Positions 27,578 through 37,120 of a stretch of DNA of 64,000 bases are shown here, one piece after another (position 1 is the first letter of the stretch; every line of letters starts with the position of its first letter). The DNA is taken from assembly GCA_903929195.1 (NCBI GenBank), contig CAIYTT010000231.1:1-64000 (forward strand), given 5' to 3'. Source of the stretch: an uncultured Bacteroidota bacterium (GTDB lineage: Bacteria > Bacteroidota > Bacteroidia > Chitinophagales > Chitinophagaceae). Both the position numbers and the translations under genes were made by a program. Under the pieces are notes generated by a model. That model was not told the DNA's origin. It saw only the letters and a program-made list of their open reading frames with translations, and made no database searches.

Positions 27578-29374
27578 TTATTTTTTGTTATGATTTAACT
27601 TCATAACACCACGTCTGTTTTGTAATCTTCCTTCCGGTGTGCTATTTGGGGCAACAGGGTCTTTATAGCCATGTCCAATGGTTTTTACCTTTTTAGGATT
27701 AACGCCCATTTTTGTAAGTTCATTTTTTACTGCTTGTGCTCTTCTTACAGATAATGCCTGATTATAGGCTTTTGTACCTGTAGTATCTGTATAACCATGT
27801 ACCTCAATTACTGCATTTTTATTTTCTTTAATTTCGGCAGCAGCTTCTTGTAATATTGGTTTTGATACTTCTTGTACTGTTGTTTTATTAACGTCAAATA
27901 AAATAGGTGAAGAAATGTCTATTTTTTCTATTACTTGTGGTTTTGGTTTAGGTGCTTCAATCGGGCAACCGTGGTTTGAAAGTGGTCCTTTTACATTTGG
28001 GCAACTATCTTCAGTATCAGGTATGCCATCTCCGTCAGTATCAGGGCAACCATTAAATTGTGCTAAACCGAATACATCAGGGCATTTATCATCAATATCA
28101 GGTATGCCGTCTCCGTCTTTATCCGGGCAACCTTTAAACTTAGCTAATCCCGGTTGGTCTGGACAACGGTCAAATTTATCAATAATGCCATCACCATCTC
28201 TATCCGGGCAACCATTAAATTTCGCTAATCCGAATTCTGTTGGGCAGCTATCGTTTTTGTCTGGTATTCCATCACCATCAGTATCAGGGCAACCATTAAA
28301 TTGTTTCAAACCAAACACGTCAGGGCATTCATCTTTTCTATCCGGAATACCATCTTTATCTCTGTCTTTAGGGTAAAAATAAAACCTTGCTCCTAAGTTA
28401 AGCCCCATACTGTTTTGTGTTACAGAACTAGCACTCTTCATCATAGAACTATAATCGCCAAGTTTATTAGTAAGCATATAGTCATTATTTGCAGAATTTT
28501 TAAATGTCTGCGAAATAAAATAAACCCCTAAATCGAGATAAACAGATTTACTTACTCTATAACTTAACGATGGTTTTAATAATAAACCTATACTACCGCT
28601 TGTATAAGAAACTGTACCTGATGTGGATGTCGGTTTAACGCCCAAACCTACATTATAACCCAAAGAATGCTGTAAAAGGAAATCTTTAGCAACATTATTA
28701 GGGTCAGTCTTAGAAATTTCAGCTTTTGTAATCAATAAATTATATACAAATGCATCATTAATTTTTTCAGGTATAATTGCTTCATAATCAAAAGAGGCAT
28801 TCGTAGAATAGTTGTTTTGTATTTGCATGTTATATAATATTCCTGCATCTACAGCAATTCCTAATTTTTTGCCTAATTGATGTTTGTATTTTACTACTAA
28901 CGGTATGTTCATATTAGTAGTATTTATTGTTTCTTTAATAGACTGATTTGCAGTTATTATTTGTGTAAACACAGGTGCTACTGCACTTGATGATTGGTAC
29001 TGGATTTTATAATTATCCATAGTTAAAGTACCCATCTGGCTTAAATACATAAAACCGGTACCAATACCCCAATTGCGTTTTTTGCCGAAAAAGTATCCAC
29101 CCTGTATGTCGAAACCTACCGTAGAACCATTGGTATAGTTGGGATTACTAATTGTTGCATTTGTTGGGCTTGTAAATGCATTTAAGAAATTAATAGTTGT
29201 AAGGTTCTGATTTTGAATACCTAATTTTAGATTTACATCTATACAAAACCTGGGTAACAAGCTATCAATATTTTTATTTTCAACAGGTGCGTTACTGTTG
29301 TTGATGCTATTGTCTTGTGCAAATAAATTGCTTGCTACAAAACTGGTAATGATGCACAAAAATATTTTTTTCAT
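27578..29374 (-). CDS. OmpA family outer-membrane protein with thrombospondin type 3 repeats
   Basis: Protein of 598 residues from the ATG at 29374, which gives a signal peptide (MKKIFLCIITSFVASNLFAQ). An outer-membrane beta-barrel-like domain (about 40-340) is followed by five calcium-binding thrombospondin type 3 repeats of the D.DGDGIPD..D.CP type (about 335-470). A C-terminal OmpA peptidoglycan-binding domain follows (about 485-598: ILFDVNKTTV, VEVHGYTDTTGT, LSVRRAQAV, GRLQNRRG). It anchors the outer membrane to the wall. A longer frame to 29443 would overlap the upstream gene and bury the signal peptide, so it is rejected. It follows the T9SS cargo gene by 28 nt and is probably cotranscribed. 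Confidence 0.93.
   Translation of the reverse strand: MKKIFLCIITSFVASNLFAQDNSINNSNAPVENKNIDSLLPRFCIDVNLKLGIQNQNLTTINFLNAFTSPTNATISNPNYTNGSTVGFDIQGGYFFGKKRNWGIGTGFMYLSQMGTLTMDNYKIQYQSSSAVAPVFTQIITANQSIKETINTTNMNIPLVVKYKHQLGKKLGIAVDAGILYNMQIQNNYSTNASFDYEAIIPEKINDAFVYNLLITKAEISKTDPNNVAKDFLLQHSLGYNVGLGVKPTSTSGTVSYTSGSIGLLLKPSLSYRVSKSVYLDLGVYFISQTFKNSANNDYMLTNKLGDYSSMMKSASSVTQNSMGLNLGARFYFYPKDRDKDGIPDRKDECPDVFGLKQFNGCPDTDGDGIPDKNDSCPTEFGLAKFNGCPDRDGDGIIDKFDRCPDQPGLAKFKGCPDKDGDGIPDIDDKCPDVFGLAQFNGCPDTDGDGIPDTEDSCPNVKGPLSNHGCPIEAPKPKPQVIEKIDISSPILFDVNKTTVQEVSKPILQEAAAEIKENKNAVIEVHGYTDTTGTKAYNQALSVRRAQAVKNELTKMGVNPKKVKTIGHGYKDPVAPNSTPEGRLQNRRGVMKLNHNKK
27961..28366 (-). repeat. Tandem thrombospondin type 3 repeats within the OmpA gene
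   Basis: Five near-tandem units of about 78-81 bp, each encoding a D.DGDGIPD..D.CP..FGL..FNGCP-like unit. DNA identity between neighbours is high enough to allow copy-number change. Confidence 0.8.
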
Positions 29375-29402
29375 ATAATTATTTAATTTTTTTGGTTTGA
29401 GA

Positions 29403-32400
29403 TTAGTTTTTTGTAAAGCGTATTGTTTTAACTGATGTACCATTCATAAAGCTGCTAAGTAAATAAATGCCAGGTGCCAATTGTGAAACATTAATCTTAG
29501 CATTATTATCAATTATAGGAGCATTCAATAGTTCTTTGCCTAATAAATCAAACACTTTTACATTCGTATATTCAAGATTACCTGTAATAGTAACATTCAG
29601 TTCTTGTGTTGCCGGATTAGGGTAAACTTTAATGTTATCTATATTGGTATTTAAATTTATTGCCTGTGTAGGTGTTGTACTGTATGTTTTTTGCATACAA
29701 TCTCCTTTTTTAGTTATTACCCAATAATCTTTATTTGTTGCAGGCGAAGGTTGATAATAAAATTGATTTGTTTCGCCGGGTAATAATGTAGAATCAAGCG
29801 TTGTATTATCGTCATAACCCCATTGATAACTATCTTGGTCGTTTAATAAACAAACAAACTGACTGTTTAAATAGGCTACAGTAGGCAGTGCTGATGTTTC
29901 TGTACCTACAGTTACTGCAAATGTGTCTCTTTTATAACAGCTTATTCCTGTCATGTTTACACTTAGTATTACAGAACTGTTTCCGGAAGTAGGGAAGTTA
30001 ACAATTGAATATTGATGATTAATTCCTGACGCCCATACACTCGCATTTACAGCAGACCATGTAAATTGCTCCCCTAAAAGTGGCAATGTAGATGTACCGA
30101 AATTCTGATATAATGTGTTAGAACATAAGTTTGAAGGCGAATGTGTTGTAATACCCACAACCGGTGGAGTAGGATTTACTCTAACAACTACATTTTGAGA
30201 ATTTACACAACTATTTGCAGTTAAGGTATATACATAAGTAACATTTACAGGTACTAATGTGTCATTAACTAGTGTTTCGCTTACAGAAGCAGTACCACCT
30301 AAGCCGCTTGGTGTAATATGCGTTGTTGTAGCTCTGTGCCATGTATATGAAGTACCTGTTGTTGCACTATTTGGGGTATAGTTTAAATGAGATTCGCTAC
30401 AAACTGTATCACGTAAGTTTGATGACAGTGCCGGTGTTGGGTTAATTGTAAGTACTGTGAATGTTTGCGGTAAACCGGGACATCCATTAGCCCAAGCTAT
30501 TACAGTAATAGAATCTGTTATAGGTGCTGTTGAACCATTGATTACCAAGAACGAATTAATACTGTCAACACCATTAGATGCTAAACCCGATAAGGTATCT
30601 ATACTTGTCCACATAAAGGTTGAAGCTGCAACATTACCGCTTAACATAACTTTTGTAGTACTAGTATTGTTACAAACTGTTTGTATTGTAGGTGCAACTG
30701 TTTTTGGAGTTGGATTTACAATAATCATAAAACTTTTTGATGCTCCGGCACAGCCGTTTGCATGTGGTGTTACAGTTATTGTTGCAGTATCAATTACGCT
30801 TGAAGTATCGCTTGTAACAAAAGAAGAGATGTTGCCAATGCCATGCGATGTTAATCCAATTGTAGTATCATTGTTTACCCAAGTAAAGGCAGAACCGGTA
30901 ACTGAACCTGTAAATGTAATTGCTAAAGTAGAAGAATCGTTACACTTTGTTTGAGAGCTAACTGCATTCACTTTTGGCGAAGGATTTACAATATATAAAA
31001 AGCTGTGTGCTGTACCCGGACAAGCATTAATAGAAGGTGTAACCCAGATAGTTGCAGTGTCTATTGTATTTGCAGATGTATCTATGGCACTGAAAGAACT
31101 AATATTTCCAACTCCTCTTGCTGATAAACCAATTAAGGAATCATTGTTAGTCCAGTTATAAACAGTACCTGCAACTGCACCGCTAAAATTAACTAAGGTT
31201 GTTGCAGCTCCATTACATATAACTTGATTTGCCGGAGTAGTAACGGTAGGTGTAGGATTAGCAATTATTAAGAACGTTTTTGCAGTACCTATACAAGTAT
31301 TAGCATTAGGTGTTACTGTAATTATTGCAGTATCAATAGCTGTTGTTGTATCACGTGCCACATAAGTTGCAATGCTATCAATACCGGTTGAAACTAAGCC
31401 AAAAGTGGTATCTGAATTTGTCCAGTTATAAGTTGTACCACTAACAGACCCTGTAAATAGAACATTCATACTGGAACCATTACAAACAAACATTGTTGAA
31501 GGAATAGTTACAGATGGAGTTGGTTTTACAATTATGGAAAAACTTTTTGCATTTCCCGAACAGGTGTTTGCCATGGGGGTAACGGTAATAATTGCTGTAT
31601 CAAAAACATTTGTGGTATCTGTTGCAGTAAATGTGTTAATACTGTCGGCACCACTTGCACCTAAACCAATTGTAGTATTATTATTTGTCCACGTATAACT
31701 TGTACCGCTTACTAAGCCGGTAAAATGAACAGTTGTTGTAGCAAATGTATTACATAAAATTTGGTTTGCAATTGAATCAATAGTTGGTGTGGGGTTAACG
31801 CTAATAGTAAAACTTTGGCTTGCACCCATACATCCGTTATAATTGGGTGTAACTACTATTATCGCGGTATCAATGTATAAAGAGTCGTTTGTTGCTATAA
31901 ACGAATCAATAGCACCTGTACCGGTAGCAGCTAAGCCAATATGTATATTATTATTTGTCCAAGAAAAAGAAGTCCCAGTTACAGAACCTGAAAAATTTAC
32001 GGTTGCAGTGTGTAAACCATTACAAACTGCTTGACTACCAATGGCAGAAACAGTAGGAATAGGATTAACAGTGACATATATCATAATGGTATCCATACCG
32101 CTATGCCCGTCATTTACCATTACTTGAAAAGAGTCGTTACCAGTAAAACCGGTTGTTGGAGTATAAATAAATCCTGTAGGAGTATCAATTGAACCTGTAG
32201 AAGTGATGCTATCAGGAAAGCCGGAAAGAGTACCGTTTACAGGTGCGGTAACAACATTATATGTTTCTGTTTGACCTGAATTGGCATCTAAAATTGATAA
32301 TAAAGAAGAAATATTAGAACTCCCATTCATGCATGCATTAAGTGTTGCAGAAGCACCGTTTGTAAAGGAGGGTGCTACATTTGTAAAACCAACTGCAAAA

Positions 32401-32960
32401 AGACAATCATTGGTTACACCACTACCACCACCTAAACATTGTAGTGTAACAGAATTGATAGAAGAACCCGTATTTATAGTTACAGTTGCAGAACCATAGC
32501 TGTAAGTACTGCCAGTATACACTAGATTGCCTCCAGAAACAATTAATGTAGAAGAAGCGTCACATTCACTAAGAGCTGTAACTTGAGACGAACTAAGAGG
32601 ATAAGAAGTACCGTTAATTTTAAAACTAATATCATCTCCGATATTAGAATAATTTATATCAAATTTTACTGTATTAACAGGTGAAGAAAAGCTCCAAGTA
32701 TAACTTCCTACACTTCCACTACCTTCCCAATAAGGACCTGCGCTACCGCAAGTATAGGAGCTTATACTACCCGAACTGGTTACGGTTACAGTTATACCGT
32801 CAACCAGCGATGTACCTGATAGATTGGTAACACTGTAATATGTTTGGGAATAAGCCTTTGTTCCTAATAGTAGTATACCTACGAACAGTAATACCGTAAG
32901 AAATTGAACTTTTTTAAAACCTAATAAGGTTCTTTTTTTAACTGATTGTTGATGTTTCAT
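29403..32960 (-). CDS. Large secreted repeat protein with T9SS type A sorting domain
   Basis: Protein of 1185 residues with an extended N-terminus and signal peptide ending KAYSQ (about 39). It has a beta-sandwich domain (about 42-195), a cadherin-like/Ig module (about 197-298, with FTGNDSFQVMVNDG), six tandem repeats of about 93 residues (about 299-857), two more divergent Ig-like modules, and a C-terminal type IX secretion sorting domain (about 1105-1185: VYPNPATQELN, GKELL, APGIYLL). Each repeat has a cysteine in VCNG-like context, a YNWTNND-type core, and a closing NPTP. Such proteins are exported by the T9SS and attached to the surface; adhesion is a reasonable guess. The next gene, OmpA-TSP3, follows after 28 nt. 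Confidence 0.9.
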   Translation of the reverse strand: MKHQQSVKKRTLLGFKKVQFLTVLLFVGILLLGTKAYSQTYYSVTNLSGTSLVDGITVTVTSSGSISSYTCGSAGPYWEGSGSVGSYTWSFSSPVNTVKFDINYSNIGDDISFKINGTSYPLSSSQVTALSECDASSTLIVSGGNLVYTGSTYSYGSATVTINTGSSINSVTLQCLGGGSGVTNDCLFAVGFTNVAPSFTNGASATLNACMNGSSNISSLLSILDANSGQTETYNVVTAPVNGTLSGFPDSITSTGSIDTPTGFIYTPTTGFTGNDSFQVMVNDGHSGMDTIMIYVTVNPIPTVSAIGSQAVCNGLHTATVNFSGSVTGTSFSWTNNNIHIGLAATGTGAIDSFIATNDSLYIDTAIIVVTPNYNGCMGASQSFTISVNPTPTIDSIANQILCNTFATTTVHFTGLVSGTSYTWTNNNTTIGLGASGADSINTFTATDTTNVFDTAIITVTPMANTCSGNAKSFSIIVKPTPSVTIPSTMFVCNGSSMNVLFTGSVSGTTYNWTNSDTTFGLVSTGIDSIATYVARDTTTAIDTAIITVTPNANTCIGTAKTFLIIANPTPTVTTPANQVICNGAATTLVNFSGAVAGTVYNWTNNDSLIGLSARGVGNISSFSAIDTSANTIDTATIWVTPSINACPGTAHSFLYIVNPSPKVNAVSSQTKCNDSSTLAITFTGSVTGSAFTWVNNDTTIGLTSHGIGNISSFVTSDTSSVIDTATITVTPHANGCAGASKSFMIIVNPTPKTVAPTIQTVCNNTSTTKVMLSGNVAASTFMWTSIDTLSGLASNGVDSINSFLVINGSTAPITDSITVIAWANGCPGLPQTFTVLTINPTPALSSNLRDTVCSESHLNYTPNSATTGTSYTWHRATTTHITPSGLGGTASVSETLVNDTLVPVNVTYVYTLTANSCVNSQNVVVRVNPTPPVVGITTHSPSNLCSNTLYQNFGTSTLPLLGEQFTWSAVNASVWASGINHQYSIVNFPTSGNSSVILSVNMTGISCYKRDTFAVTVGTETSALPTVAYLNSQFVCLLNDQDSYQWGYDDNTTLDSTLLPGETNQFYYQPSPATNKDYWVITKKGDCMQKTYSTTPTQAINLNTNIDNIKVYPNPATQELNVTITGNLEYTNVKVFDLLGKELLNAPIIDNNAKINVSQLAPGIYLLSSFMNGTSVKTIRFTKN
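30389..32066 (-). repeat. Six tandem repeats of about 280 bp within the T9SS cargo gene
   Basis: The encoded units of about 93 residues share VCNG...NFSG.V.GT.Y.WTNND..IGL...G...I.SF.A.D and a closing TVTP.AN.C.G....F.I.VNPTP. A seventh, more divergent unit follows. Boundaries are approximate. Confidence 0.8.
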
Positions 32961-33087
32961 ATTTATTGTTGTTTTATTTGTTGTCTTAAATAAATAAAAA
33001 TATAAAAAAATTATTTATTGTTGATAATTAAACATTTTAATTATATCTTGATAAAGAATATTAGTATTTGTAAATTAAAATTTGTTG

Positions 33088-33095
33088 CAAAAGTA
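33088..33095 (-). promoter_or_regulatory. Promoter -7 element of the T9SS cargo gene
   Basis: TACTTTTG on the minus strand, 127 nt before the ATG at 32960, with a TTTG at 33118-33121 about 22 nt further upstream as a possible -33. It implies a long 5' leader, unlike most genes here. Confidence 0.4.
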
Positions 33096-33368
33096 CAATA
33101 TTCATACTATTTCTAAGCAAATTTTATTTTTTCTACTTTAAATTAATGTTAACATATTTCATAAAAATATTTTAATAACTATAAATTGCTAAAATAAGGA
33201 CAAATATAAATGTTTTATTATTTTAATTTACAAAAAAAATATTTTTGTATTTTATGTTTTGATAACATTTGTTGAATATTATGTTATTAAGATAAAAAAA
33301 TAGAATTGTCTTTTTTTTAGTTGTATTAAATTATAATACAATTTGATACTTCACTGCATATTTAAAAG

Positions 33369-33376
33369 TAACTTTG
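33369..33376 (+). promoter_or_regulatory. Promoter -7 element of der
   Basis: TAACTTTG, 17 nt before the der ATG at 33394. Confidence 0.5.
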
Positions 33377-33393
33377 CGTTTAAATAAATAAAT

Positions 33394-34716
33394 ATGCCTG
33401 GTTTTACGGTAGCAATAGTGGGGCGACCCAATGTAGGGAAGTCAACACTTTTTAATCGTTTATTAGAACAAAGAAAAGCAATAGTTGATGATGAAAGCGG
33501 CGTAACCCGCGACAGACAATATGGTATTGCAGAATGGTGCGGTAAATCGTTTAATGTTATAGATACGGGCGGTTTTGTGTCTAAGAGCGACGATGTATTT
33601 GAACGTGAAATAAGGAAGCAAGTTAAGATTGCTATTGATGAAGCTAATTTAATACTTTTTGTATGCGATACGACCACTGGTATTACCGGGCAAGATGAAG
33701 ATATGGCAGATTTGCTTCGCCGTACTGTAAAACCGGTATTATTGGTAGTTAATAAAGTAGATAATTCAGAGAGAGCGTTATATGCTACTGAATTTTATGC
33801 ATTGGGCTTCCCGAATACTTTTCAAATATCTTCCATTTCAGGTAGTGGGTCGGGCGAATTGCTTGATGAGGTAATCTCGCATATTAAAGAAGATATTGAA
33901 CCGATTGAGACAGACAAAGACGGTAATCCATTAGCAAAATTTGCAATAATAGGACAACCAAATGCAGGTAAATCAACCTTATTGAATGCTTTAACCAATG
34001 AGGAACGTACAATCGTATCTGAAATTGCCGGTACTACCCGCGATACAATTCACATGCATTATAAATTATTTGGTAAAGAATTTATCTTAATAGATACAGC
34101 CGGAATCAGAAAGAAGAAAAATGTGCATGAAGATTTAGAATTCTATTCTGTAATACGTGCCATAAAAGCAATGGATGAGGCTGATGTATGCATGTTACTT
34201 ATTGATGCCAATGTAGGGGTAACTGCACAAGATGTAAGTATCTTTAGCCTTGCAACCAGAAAAGGAAAAGGGGTGGTTATTATTGTAAATAAATGGGATT
34301 TAATTAAAAAAGAAACCAATACAGCTCGCGACTATGAAAAAGAACTAAAAGAAAAAATTGCTCCATTTACAGATGTGCCGGTTATATTTATTTCGGCATC
34401 AGAGAAATTTAGAATCTTTCAGGCTATGGAAAAAGCTCTGGAAGTATTTGAAAACAGGACTCGTAGGGTTACAACATCTGTATTAAACGATATAATGCTT
34501 AAAGAAATTGAGCGTTATCCACCGCCATTTTCTCGTGGTCATGCGGTAAAGATAAAGTTTGTATCTATGGTTCCTACAGCTGTACCTTCTTTTGCGTTTT
34601 TTGCAAATTTCCCCGATGCTGTTAAAGAACCCTATAAAAACTTTCTTGAAAATAAAATACGTTCCAATTTTAATTTCAGCGGTGTACCGGTTAGAATATT
34701 TATAAGGAAAAAGTAA
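33394..34716 (+). CDS. der: Ribosome-associated GTPase Der (EngA)
   Basis: Essential GTPase of 440 residues needed for 50S subunit assembly. It has two tandem G domains: the first with GRPNVGKS (8-15), DTGG and NKVD; the second with GQPNAGKS (near residue 188), DTAGIRKK and NKWD. A C-terminal KH-like domain (about 350-440) ends in ...PVRIFIRKK, as in all Der proteins. Length is standard. RimO, which modifies ribosomal protein S12, starts 37 nt downstream, so the two ribosome-related genes may be cotranscribed. Confidence 0.97.
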   Translation: MPGFTVAIVGRPNVGKSTLFNRLLEQRKAIVDDESGVTRDRQYGIAEWCGKSFNVIDTGGFVSKSDDVFEREIRKQVKIAIDEANLILFVCDTTTGITGQDEDMADLLRRTVKPVLLVVNKVDNSERALYATEFYALGFPNTFQISSISGSGSGELLDEVISHIKEDIEPIETDKDGNPLAKFAIIGQPNAGKSTLLNALTNEERTIVSEIAGTTRDTIHMHYKLFGKEFILIDTAGIRKKKNVHEDLEFYSVIRAIKAMDEADVCMLLIDANVGVTAQDVSIFSLATRKGKGVVIIVNKWDLIKKETNTARDYEKELKEKIAPFTDVPVIFISASEKFRIFQAMEKALEVFENRTRRVTTSVLNDIMLKEIERYPPPFSRGHAVKIKFVSMVPTAVPSFAFFANFPDAVKEPYKNFLENKIRSNFNFSGVPVRIFIRKK

Positions 34717-34753
34717 AATAAACATTTATAATAAATAGAATTATTGTTTCAAA

Positions 34754-36061
34754 TTGAAATCAGGAAAACTAAAATCGGATAAAGTAAATATAATTACATT
34801 AGGCTGTTCTAAAAATATGGTGGACAGCGAGGTGCTTAGTGGGCAACTAAACGCGAATGGTATCTCATCTATTCATGAAAATAGAAAGTTGGACCATAAT
34901 ATTGTTGTTGTAAATACGTGTGGCTTTATAGATAAAGCAAAAGAAGAAAGTGTGAATACTATTTTAGAGCAGGTAGCACTTAAACGTAAAGGAAAATTAG
35001 AAAAAGTGTATGTAACAGGTTGCCTTAGCGAAAGATACAGAGCAGATTTAATGCTTGAAATTCCCGAGGTGGATGCTTGGTTCGGCACAATGGAATTACC
35101 GATATTGCTAAAGCAATTAAATGCCGACTATAAAAAAGAACTGATTGGGGAACGACTATTAAGCACCCCTAAACACTATGCATATCTAAAAATAAGCGAA
35201 GGTTGTAACCGTACATGCTCTTTTTGTGCAATTCCGCTTATGCGTGGTGGGCATGTTTCTAAAACAATTGAAGAAATAATTGCCGAGGCAAAACACTTAG
35301 TGAAAATAGGTGTAAAAGAAATAATGCTGATAGCACAAGAACTTACATATTATGGACTGGATATTTATAAAAAACGTGCATTATCCGATTTATTGAAACA
35401 CCTGTCTGATATTGAGGGGCTTCATTGGATACGTTTACATTATGCTTATCCATCTAAATTTCCATTAGATGTTTTAGATGTAATAAAAGAAAGGTCTAAT
35501 ATATGCAATTATTTAGATATGCCATTGCAGCATATATCAAATAATATGTTGCAGGCTATGAAACGCCAGATAACAAGAAATGAAATTGTAGAATTAATAG
35601 ATACTGTTAGAGACCGTGTGCCGGATGTGTGCATTAGAACCACATTAATTACCGGTTTCCCAGGTGAAACAAGAGAGGATGTTGAAGATTTAAAACAATT
35701 TCTTGAAGAAAAACGGTTAGATAGAGTAGGGATATTTACCTACTCGCATGAGGAAAACACATCTGCACACGAACTGATAGATTCTATTTCAGCCGAAGAA
35801 AAAGAAGCACGCGCACTAGAAATTATGGAAGTACAACAAACCATTTCTTACGAAAAAAATCAGGAAAAAATAGGTAATACTTATAAAGTTATCATTGATA
35901 AAAAAGAAGCAGGAAGGTATTTAGCCAGAACAGAATATGATAGTGTAGAAGTAGATAATGAAGTTGTAATATATAGCAATAAACCATTACCAATAGGTGA
36001 TTTTGTAAATGTAAAAATTACAAAAGCGTTTGATTATGATTTAGAAGGGGAAGTGGTGTAG
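34754..36061 (+). CDS. rimO: Ribosomal protein S12 methylthiotransferase RimO
   Basis: Radical-SAM enzyme of 435 residues that adds a methylthio group to an aspartate of ribosomal protein S12. The auxiliary iron-sulfur cluster cysteines are C18 (LGCSKN), C56 (NTCGF) and C90 (VTGC). The SAM-cluster cysteines are C151, C155 and C158 (CNRTCSFC). A C-terminal TRAM domain follows (about 365-435). The hallmark RimO stretches MRGGHVSK and LDMPLQHIS are present. The start must be the TTG at 34754: there is no in-frame ATG before the first cluster cysteine. It follows der by 37 nt. Confidence 0.95.
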   Translation: MKSGKLKSDKVNIITLGCSKNMVDSEVLSGQLNANGISSIHENRKLDHNIVVVNTCGFIDKAKEESVNTILEQVALKRKGKLEKVYVTGCLSERYRADLMLEIPEVDAWFGTMELPILLKQLNADYKKELIGERLLSTPKHYAYLKISEGCNRTCSFCAIPLMRGGHVSKTIEEIIAEAKHLVKIGVKEIMLIAQELTYYGLDIYKKRALSDLLKHLSDIEGLHWIRLHYAYPSKFPLDVLDVIKERSNICNYLDMPLQHISNNMLQAMKRQITRNEIVELIDTVRDRVPDVCIRTTLITGFPGETREDVEDLKQFLEEKRLDRVGIFTYSHEENTSAHELIDSISAEEKEARALEIMEVQQTISYEKNQEKIGNTYKVIIDKKEAGRYLARTEYDSVEVDNEVVIYSNKPLPIGDFVNVKITKAFDYDLEGEVV

Positions 36062-36077
36062 TGAATTATTTTATACA

Positions 36078-36296
36078 CTAATAGATTGTACAATTCCAAA
36101 TTTCACCTGTAATAGTAGAGTCATATTTGCTACATTGTGTTGTTGCATTGTCTTTATATTGTACACCAAGATCTACATTATATACAATATTATTATTGTA
36201 AGAACAAGTACAATGGTATTCTTTTGTACATGAAGCAAAAATTAGGAATCCTAAAAGAATAATAGTCGTATATATGGCCTTTCTCATTTTTGGCAT
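36078..36296 (-). CDS. Small lipoprotein, hypothetical
   Basis: Lipoprotein of about 72 residues from the ATG at 36296 (a second ATG at 36287 is equally possible). A hydrophobic signal (TTIILLGFLIFASC) ends in a lipobox cysteine, then a short tail with four more cysteines in TKEYHCTCSYNNN and two others. These could form disulfides in the periplasm. I recognise no family. It is convergent with rimO across 16 bp and stands alone. The open frame extends to a TTG at 36311, which adds nothing useful. Confidence 0.55.
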   Translation of the reverse strand: MPKMRKAIYTTIILLGFLIFASCTKEYHCTCSYNNNIVYNVDLGVQYKDNATTQCSKYDSTITGEIWNCTIY

Positions 36297-36628
36297 TTGA
36301 TAAAATTGCAAAGCGAAATTAGGTTAAAAAAAATTGAATAATGAAACGTTAAAAAAAAATAATTTCATTATTCACTCACACAATAAATTGCAAAAAACAA
36401 CTTATTGCCAACAAAAGGCACAATGTACAAAATAAATTGTAACCTTAAAATAAAAGCAAAAGAACTTTTAAAATAGCTTTAAATAATAAATACTTTCTTG
36501 TCTTAATTCATATTTATAGCCATTTTAATAATATATAATAAAAAAATAACAAATAAAAATAAATTACTTTAATGCTTTGTAATTGTAATTTTTAGATAAA
36601 GAGGTATTTTTACAATAAAATGCTATAA
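36297..36628. other. AT-rich gap without genes
   Basis: This 332-bp gap lies between divergent genes and is almost entirely A/T, with several A runs. A TATTTTTA at about 36603-36610 may be a weak -7 element for the GNAT gene. I see no RNA gene, repeat or coding frame. Confidence 0.4.
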
Positions 36629-37120
36629 ATGAAAATTGAAGTGGCTACAAAAAAGGACATCCCTTATATAATTGAAATTGCAAATAAAGTTTGGCCATCT
36701 ACATATTTACCTATTTTAGGTAAACAACAACTGGATTATATGCTTCAACTTTTTTATAATTCTGCAGCTATTGAAAAACAGATGGAGGAACAACAACGTT
36801 TTTTTATTTGTATATACAATGATTGCCCAATAGGGTTTGCTGCCATAACAAAAGAAACGCAGAATAGTTTTAAACTTCAAAAACTCTATATTTTACCTGA
36901 ATACCAAGGTATTGGAGCCGGATATTATTTTTTAGAATTCTTAATTGAACTTATAAAAAACGAAACTGCAAAAACACTAATATTGAATGTTAATAGATAT
37001 AACGAACATGCAATTAAATTTTATAAAAAAAAGGGTTTTGTGAAAACGAAAGAGGTAGATATTGAAATTGGGAATGGATATTATATGAATGATTATATTA
37101 TGGAGTTACTTCTAATTTGA
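36629..37120 (+). CDS. GNAT family N-acetyltransferase
   Basis: Cytosolic acetyltransferase of 163 residues covering one whole GNAT domain. The acetyl-CoA-binding motif A is LQKLYILPEYQGIGAGYYFLEFLI (near 89-112), with the R/Q-x-x-G-x-G/A pyrophosphate loop as QGIGAG. Motif B follows as NVNRYNEHAIKFYKKKGF. The acceptor cannot be predicted. Its 3' end overlaps the 3' end of the convergent YigZ-family gene by 23 bp, so both share coding sequence on opposite strands. Confidence 0.85.
   Translation: MKIEVATKKDIPYIIEIANKVWPSTYLPILGKQQLDYMLQLFYNSAAIEKQMEEQQRFFICIYNDCPIGFAAITKETQNSFKLQKLYILPEYQGIGAGYYFLEFLIELIKNETAKTLILNVNRYNEHAIKFYKKKGFVKTKEVDIEIGNGYYMNDYIMELLLI

Larger units (their letters stand above)
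32961..33393. other. AT-rich divergent promoter region
   Basis: This 433-bp gap lies between the divergent T9SS cargo and der genes. It holds promoter elements on each strand (33088-33095 minus, 33369-33376 plus) and is otherwise extremely AT-rich, with many A and T tracts. No gene-like frame or hairpin of note is seen. Confidence 0.5.

Noticed and set aside
27915-28376. 153-codon repetitive plus-strand frame opposite the thrombospondin repeats
   Set aside because: Its GQPLNFAKPN-like repetition is just the antisense of the calcium-binding repeats of the OmpA gene.
30457-30954. 165-codon plus-strand frame inside the T9SS cargo gene, and similar frames at 31843 and 32281
   Set aside because: They are periodic shadows of the repeat units and recur because the repeats recur.
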